Assembly (NCBI GenBank): GCA_002452405.1
Contig: DKFP01000015.1
Coordinates: 32,361 to 96,360 of the forward strand
Origin: Deferribacteraceae bacterium UBA6793
GTDB taxonomy: Bacteria > Chrysiogenota > Deferribacteres > Deferribacterales > Geovibrionaceae
Direction of reading: 5' to 3'
DNA length: 64,000 nucleotides
Every line of letters starts with the position of its first letter. Position 1 is the stretch's first letter. Of the stretch, positions 60,962 through 64,000 are shown piece after piece. The translations under genes and the position numbers were made by a program. Below the pieces are notes generated by a model, which did not search any database, had not been told where the DNA came from, and worked only from the letters and a program-made list of their open reading frames with translations.

Positions 60962-63343
60962 ATGGCGTTAACAGTATATACTAACGTCAACTCGCTGATC
61001 GCGCAGAATTATGTGAATCAGACGAGCAGTAACCTTTCAAAAAACCTTGAGAAACTCTCCTCAGGTCTCAGAATAAACAACGCATCTGACGACGCATCAG
61101 GTCTTGCTATTTCTGAGAAACTGCGCGGACAGATTTCAGGTCTCTCAAGGGCATCATCAAACGCTCAGGACGGTATTTCTATGCTTCAGACTGCTGAAGG
61201 CGGTCTGTCTACCATTCAGGAAATGACTCAGAGGATGAGAGAGCTTGCTGTACAGGCTTCAAACGGTGTTTATACTTCAAACGACCGTTCCGAAATACAG
61301 AAAGAAGTTGACCAGCTCAAAGAAGAAATCGACCGCGTTGCTTCCTCAACTGAGTTCAACACCAAAAAACTCCTTAACGGTGATTCCACCGCTCTCTGGT
61401 CAACAGACAAAGGAAAATCCATTGACGTGTCAGTGACAGGTAAAGTTGCAGAAGGCAACTATAACCTTAATATCGAAGTGGACGCAGGTAAAAACTATGT
61501 TTACAAAACCGACGTTATGACTCTGAACACTGACGCTGTCGGCGGAGAAATCACAACTGCGGGCGGAACAGAAAACAAAACTAACGTTAACTCAGTTTCC
61601 GACATCAAAACAGTTGCGACTTCCGGCACCAGCTATTACACAGCCACTATCGGCAACACTTCTGTTGAAAACGCTTCAGCATCCGTTACAGCTACTTTCC
61701 AGCAGACAGGTTCAGCCTTCTCCGTCACATCCGCAGGGATGGGAACCGGCGGAGCTACATATGCTGATTCAGGCTACCTTGAGATTAAATTTGACGGAGA
61801 CGTCACTTCTGCTTCATCTTCCGTAAGCGTTTCCGCAAGATTCGTAAACGCCAAAACAGGTAAAGTCGGCGAATGGGGAACCATGTCCGGCGTTACAGTT
61901 TCAAACGGAACAATCACTTTCAATGAAAGTGTAGGCGGCGGCGGACCCGCTATTGATGCTGAAGTAACCATCGGCGTTGCAGGTAAAATCCAGTCCGGCG
62001 ATAAGATACTGATGAGTGTCTCAGGTCAGTCCACAGTCGATGGCGCAGCAAGTTCAGGCGGCGGTACTATCAAGATTTCAGGCGGACCTTCCGGACAGGC
62101 AGGACCCACTATCCAGTATACTGACGATGAATCACTTACAAAAGCTGACAACGGCGACGACGTTATCGACTATAACAACGTAACCGTTTACTACGCTTCC
62201 ATGGATTCTGCCACAGGTAACCTTGATGTAGGTTCCATGACTATGAACTTCAAAGAGGCAAGCAACGAGGCGACAACAGCCAAAGGTGAAACCTCAACAG
62301 GTTCATTTGACCTTGAAGTCAGAGGCGGCGGAGAAGTTGCTACATCAGCCACAAAGCTGAAAGATATCGCTCTGTTCACAACAGACGACGGACGCAACAT
62401 CTTTGAACAGACCCAGCAGCTGACAATATTCGGTAACGGCTCTTCACAGACAATCTTCCTTGAAGGCGACGATACCGTCTCTGATTTTGAAACAAAAATG
62501 ACAGACGCTATCAAGGCTCTAGGAATGGGCGCTACAACCGACACCAGCGACACGGTTTCCGATGTTAACAATAACCTTGTCAACTATGTAACCACTGAAA
62601 AAGACAACTCCAACGAAGCTGTTAAAGGTACTTTCGTTATCCAGACAGCCAAACTGGGAGATGACAGCAAACTTTCATTCGTGGGCGACGAAAACCTTAT
62701 CAACGCCCTTTCACTCGCCAAAATTCAGGACGGTGAAAACAGCGAACTGACTGTCACAGTTACAGACGCACACTCTGGTAAAACTGTTGGTTCCGACAAA
62801 GTTAACGACTATACACTGAAAAACGCTATCGCAGGTGTGGAAGTTAAAATAGACAGCGCACTGGGTCTCGATATCTCATGGGACGACGACAAGAAAACAA
62901 TGACATTTGATGCCGGAGACGACGAAGACATCAAACTTCACCTTGTTGACAACTCAACAGAACTTCAGATCGGTGCAAACGAAGGTCAGACCATCAACAC
63001 AAGCATAGCCCAGTCCGACACAAAGGCTCTTGGTCTTGACGATGTTCTGATGGTAGACCAGGAAAGCGCTCAGAAATCTATCACAACGATAGATGCAGCG
63101 CTGAACAAAATATCCAGTGCAAGATCCACTATCGGTGCGCAGATTAACAGACTTGAGTACACCATCACCGGTCTTGACACTACAAGAGAAAACCTGACAG
63201 CTTCCGAATCCAGAATCCGTGACCTTGATATGGCTTCTGAAATGTCAGACTACACAAGAAACCAGATACTCAGCCAGGCTGGCGTTGCGATGATATCTCA
63301 GGCAAACGCTCAGTCCCAGCTGGCTCTGCAACTTCTTGGTTAA
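60962..63343 (+). CDS. fliC: Flagellin, unusually long
   Basis: A 793-residue flagellin. The N-terminal D0/D1 part (1-145) has LEKLSSGLRINNASDDASGL and the C-terminal part (about 695-793) has ASESRIRDLDMASEMSDYT and ends QSQLALQLLG. Both are canonical. The central region of about 550 residues is exposed and variable, rich in Ser, Thr, Asp and Gly, and could be glycosylated by the nearby Maf protein. Flagellins are often 250-500 residues, so this filament should carry a large surface domain. GGAGG precedes the ATG. Confidence 0.95.
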   Translation: MALTVYTNVNSLIAQNYVNQTSSNLSKNLEKLSSGLRINNASDDASGLAISEKLRGQISGLSRASSNAQDGISMLQTAEGGLSTIQEMTQRMRELAVQASNGVYTSNDRSEIQKEVDQLKEEIDRVASSTEFNTKKLLNGDSTALWSTDKGKSIDVSVTGKVAEGNYNLNIEVDAGKNYVYKTDVMTLNTDAVGGEITTAGGTENKTNVNSVSDIKTVATSGTSYYTATIGNTSVENASASVTATFQQTGSAFSVTSAGMGTGGATYADSGYLEIKFDGDVTSASSSVSVSARFVNAKTGKVGEWGTMSGVTVSNGTITFNESVGGGGPAIDAEVTIGVAGKIQSGDKILMSVSGQSTVDGAASSGGGTIKISGGPSGQAGPTIQYTDDESLTKADNGDDVIDYNNVTVYYASMDSATGNLDVGSMTMNFKEASNEATTAKGETSTGSFDLEVRGGGEVATSATKLKDIALFTTDDGRNIFEQTQQLTIFGNGSSQTIFLEGDDTVSDFETKMTDAIKALGMGATTDTSDTVSDVNNNLVNYVTTEKDNSNEAVKGTFVIQTAKLGDDSKLSFVGDENLINALSLAKIQDGENSELTVTVTDAHSGKTVGSDKVNDYTLKNAIAGVEVKIDSALGLDISWDDDKKTMTFDAGDDEDIKLHLVDNSTELQIGANEGQTINTSIAQSDTKALGLDDVLMVDQESAQKSITTIDAALNKISSARSTIGAQINRLEYTITGLDTTRENLTASESRIRDLDMASEMSDYTRNQILSQAGVAMISQANAQSQLALQLLG

Positions 63344-63358
63344 AAGTTTGCCGAAAAT

Positions 63359-63382
63359 GGGGTCTTCCTCTGAGAAGACCCC
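63359..63382 (+). terminator. Partial terminator between flagellin and flaG
   Basis: GGGGTCTTC pairs with GAAGACCCC around CTCTGA. Only two T residues follow, so it is likely a message-stabilising hairpin or a leaky terminator that lowers flaG expression relative to flagellin. Confidence 0.6.
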
Positions 63383-63403
63383 TTAGTGCAAGGATGGTGG
63401 ATT

Positions 63404-63763
63404 ATGACAAACATAAGCTCAACACCAACTGCCGCAGACACCAGAACCAGCAATGTTGCATACACTAGTGAACAACGCCAGACTGTGCCTGCAAAAGAAG
63501 GCAGCAAAAACGAGAACAAGGAAGAAACTCAACGCCCCAAAAAAGAAGAGGTGGACGTTGCGGTAAGCGATCTTAACCAAACCCTTGATTCTCTGAATGT
63601 CAGACGTGAGTTCAGAGTCGATGACTCAATAAACGATGTGGTCGTTAAGATCATCGATAAGGACGATCAGAAAGTTATAAGACAGATACCATCCGAAGAA
63701 GCTATCAAGCTATCAAAGAACATTCGGGAAATGGTAGGAATTTTATACGACAGCACGTCATGA
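63404..63763 (+). CDS. flaG: FlaG-family flagellar protein
   Basis: A 119-residue protein. The disordered N-terminal half is rich in Lys/Glu and the C-terminal half is the FlaG domain, with VVVKIIDKDDQKVIRQIPSE and NIREMVGILYD. FlaG proteins influence filament length, and the gene commonly follows flagellin. An upstream in-frame GTG at 63386 is possible; the ATG at 63404 is preferred. A strong terminator follows. Confidence 0.9.
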   Translation: MTNISSTPTAADTRTSNVAYTSEQRQTVPAKEGSKNENKEETQRPKKEEVDVAVSDLNQTLDSLNVRREFRVDDSINDVVVKIIDKDDQKVIRQIPSEEAIKLSKNIREMVGILYDSTS

Positions 63764-63767
63764 GAAG

Positions 63768-64000
63768 ACGAAAGGGGCACTTTTGGGTGCCCCTTTCTTA
63801 TTTACGGAAATTCTTCCATCCATGGAGAATTTCCGCTAACGCTCCATTCGGCAAACGCCTCATTGCGCTCACGTTACGCTCTCTCAGCCCGCTGAAGCGG
63901 TCTTCAATCGCTCCACGGACTTCATCCTGAAGCCTGGACGAAAGGGGCACTTCAGAAGCCATTTCTTATTTTATAAATTTTTACCCATCCATGGGAAAAA
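63768..64000. repeat. Structured intergenic element, copy 3, apparently in tandem at the right edge
   Basis: After the flaG terminator the core shows H1 (CGGAAATTCT/AGAATTTCCG, loop with CCATCCATGG), then ACGCTCCATTCGGCAAACGC, CGCTCACGTTACG, H2 (CCGCT/AGCGG) and H3 (ACTTCA/TGAAG, loop TCC). A second, altered copy of the terminator region (GACGAAAGGGGCACTT) follows at 63938. After it a new H1-like hairpin starts (TTACCCATCCATGGGAA) and runs off the window, suggesting at least two units with a period of about 170 bases. Confidence 0.75.
63771..63796 (+). terminator. Intrinsic terminator of flaG
   Basis: AAAGGGGCAC pairs with GTGCCCCTTT around TTTTGG, followed by a short T-rich stretch. A degenerate copy of this terminator reappears at about 63938 beyond a repetitive element. 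Confidence 0.85.

Noticed and set aside
1..64000. CRISPR arrays, insertion sequences with transposase, rRNA genes
   Set aside because: No regularly spaced repeats with unique spacers, no transposase or integrase reading frame and no rRNA sequence were seen.

Overview
The window reads as chromosomal DNA from an anaerobic or microaerophilic, flagellated Gram-negative bacterium. Coding is dense, with many 1-4 base gene overlaps. The gene mix includes a TonB/ExbBD heme system built on an oxygen-independent radical SAM enzyme, three GH57 glycoside hydrolases, a paired small/large acetate-type symporter, and flagellin beside a Maf (DUF115) protein. This suits a lineage such as the Deferribacterota or a deep 'delta' group. 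The affiliation is inferred from gene content and is not proven.

Layout. 1-731: 3' end of a chemoreceptor gene. 763-5416: minus-strand Na+/solute symporter cluster (small and large subunits, a small membrane protein, and a cNMP/CBS/DUF294 regulator). 6070-16917: minus-strand heme-acquisition island. In transcription order it runs exbB, exbD, tonB, a 51-residue zinc-ribbon ORF, TonB-dependent receptor, flavodoxin, hutW, hutX, binding protein/permease/ATPase importer, then an ABC-2 exporter. Two Fur boxes precede exbB and tonB. 17021-18566: a 'mobile mystery' A/B pair (XRE regulator plus Fic protein) beside a tRNA-Pro and a truncated tRNA-Pro copy. 18660-23456: DASS anion transporter, DMT transporter, an unknown gene and a PAS-GGDEF protein. 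23547-31757: recC-recB-recD. 31859-38662: a minus-strand housekeeping run (MOSC-MogA fusion, tmk, holB, ricT, metG, tatD, receiver protein, universal stress protein). 38786-39930: HMA-domain protein coupled to cysK. 39973-52188: alpha-glucan cluster (nucleotidyltransferase/PMM-like fusion, two GH57 amylase-type enzymes, galT, glgA, DUF4912 protein, GH57 branching enzyme, ferritin). 52253-53338: receiver protein and rpe. 53558-58544: mltB, argB, pcm, rpoS-like sigma factor, M24 peptidase. 58534-63763: Maf protein, a very large flagellin, flaG.

How the genes work together. The heme island covers outer-membrane capture, energy transduction, periplasmic binding, inner-membrane import and anaerobic ring opening. 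An exporter is translationally coupled at its distal end. The glucan cluster can build, branch and break down a glycogen-like polymer. The pcm-sigma factor order resembles the pcm-rpoS neighbourhood of proteobacteria.

Least conventional content. A family of about 140-175 bp intergenic elements appears at least three times (about 21.5, 47.5 and 63.8 kb). Each copy is built around hairpins whose arms differ between copies yet still pair. Each is flanked by 24-42 bp direct repeats of the neighbouring gene end or terminator. Other items worth attention are a sigma-28-type promoter followed by an intrinsic terminator inside the flagellin leader, two very small ORFs coupled to tonB and rpoS, a probably leaderless recC, and a phosphomannomutase-like domain without its catalytic motifs.
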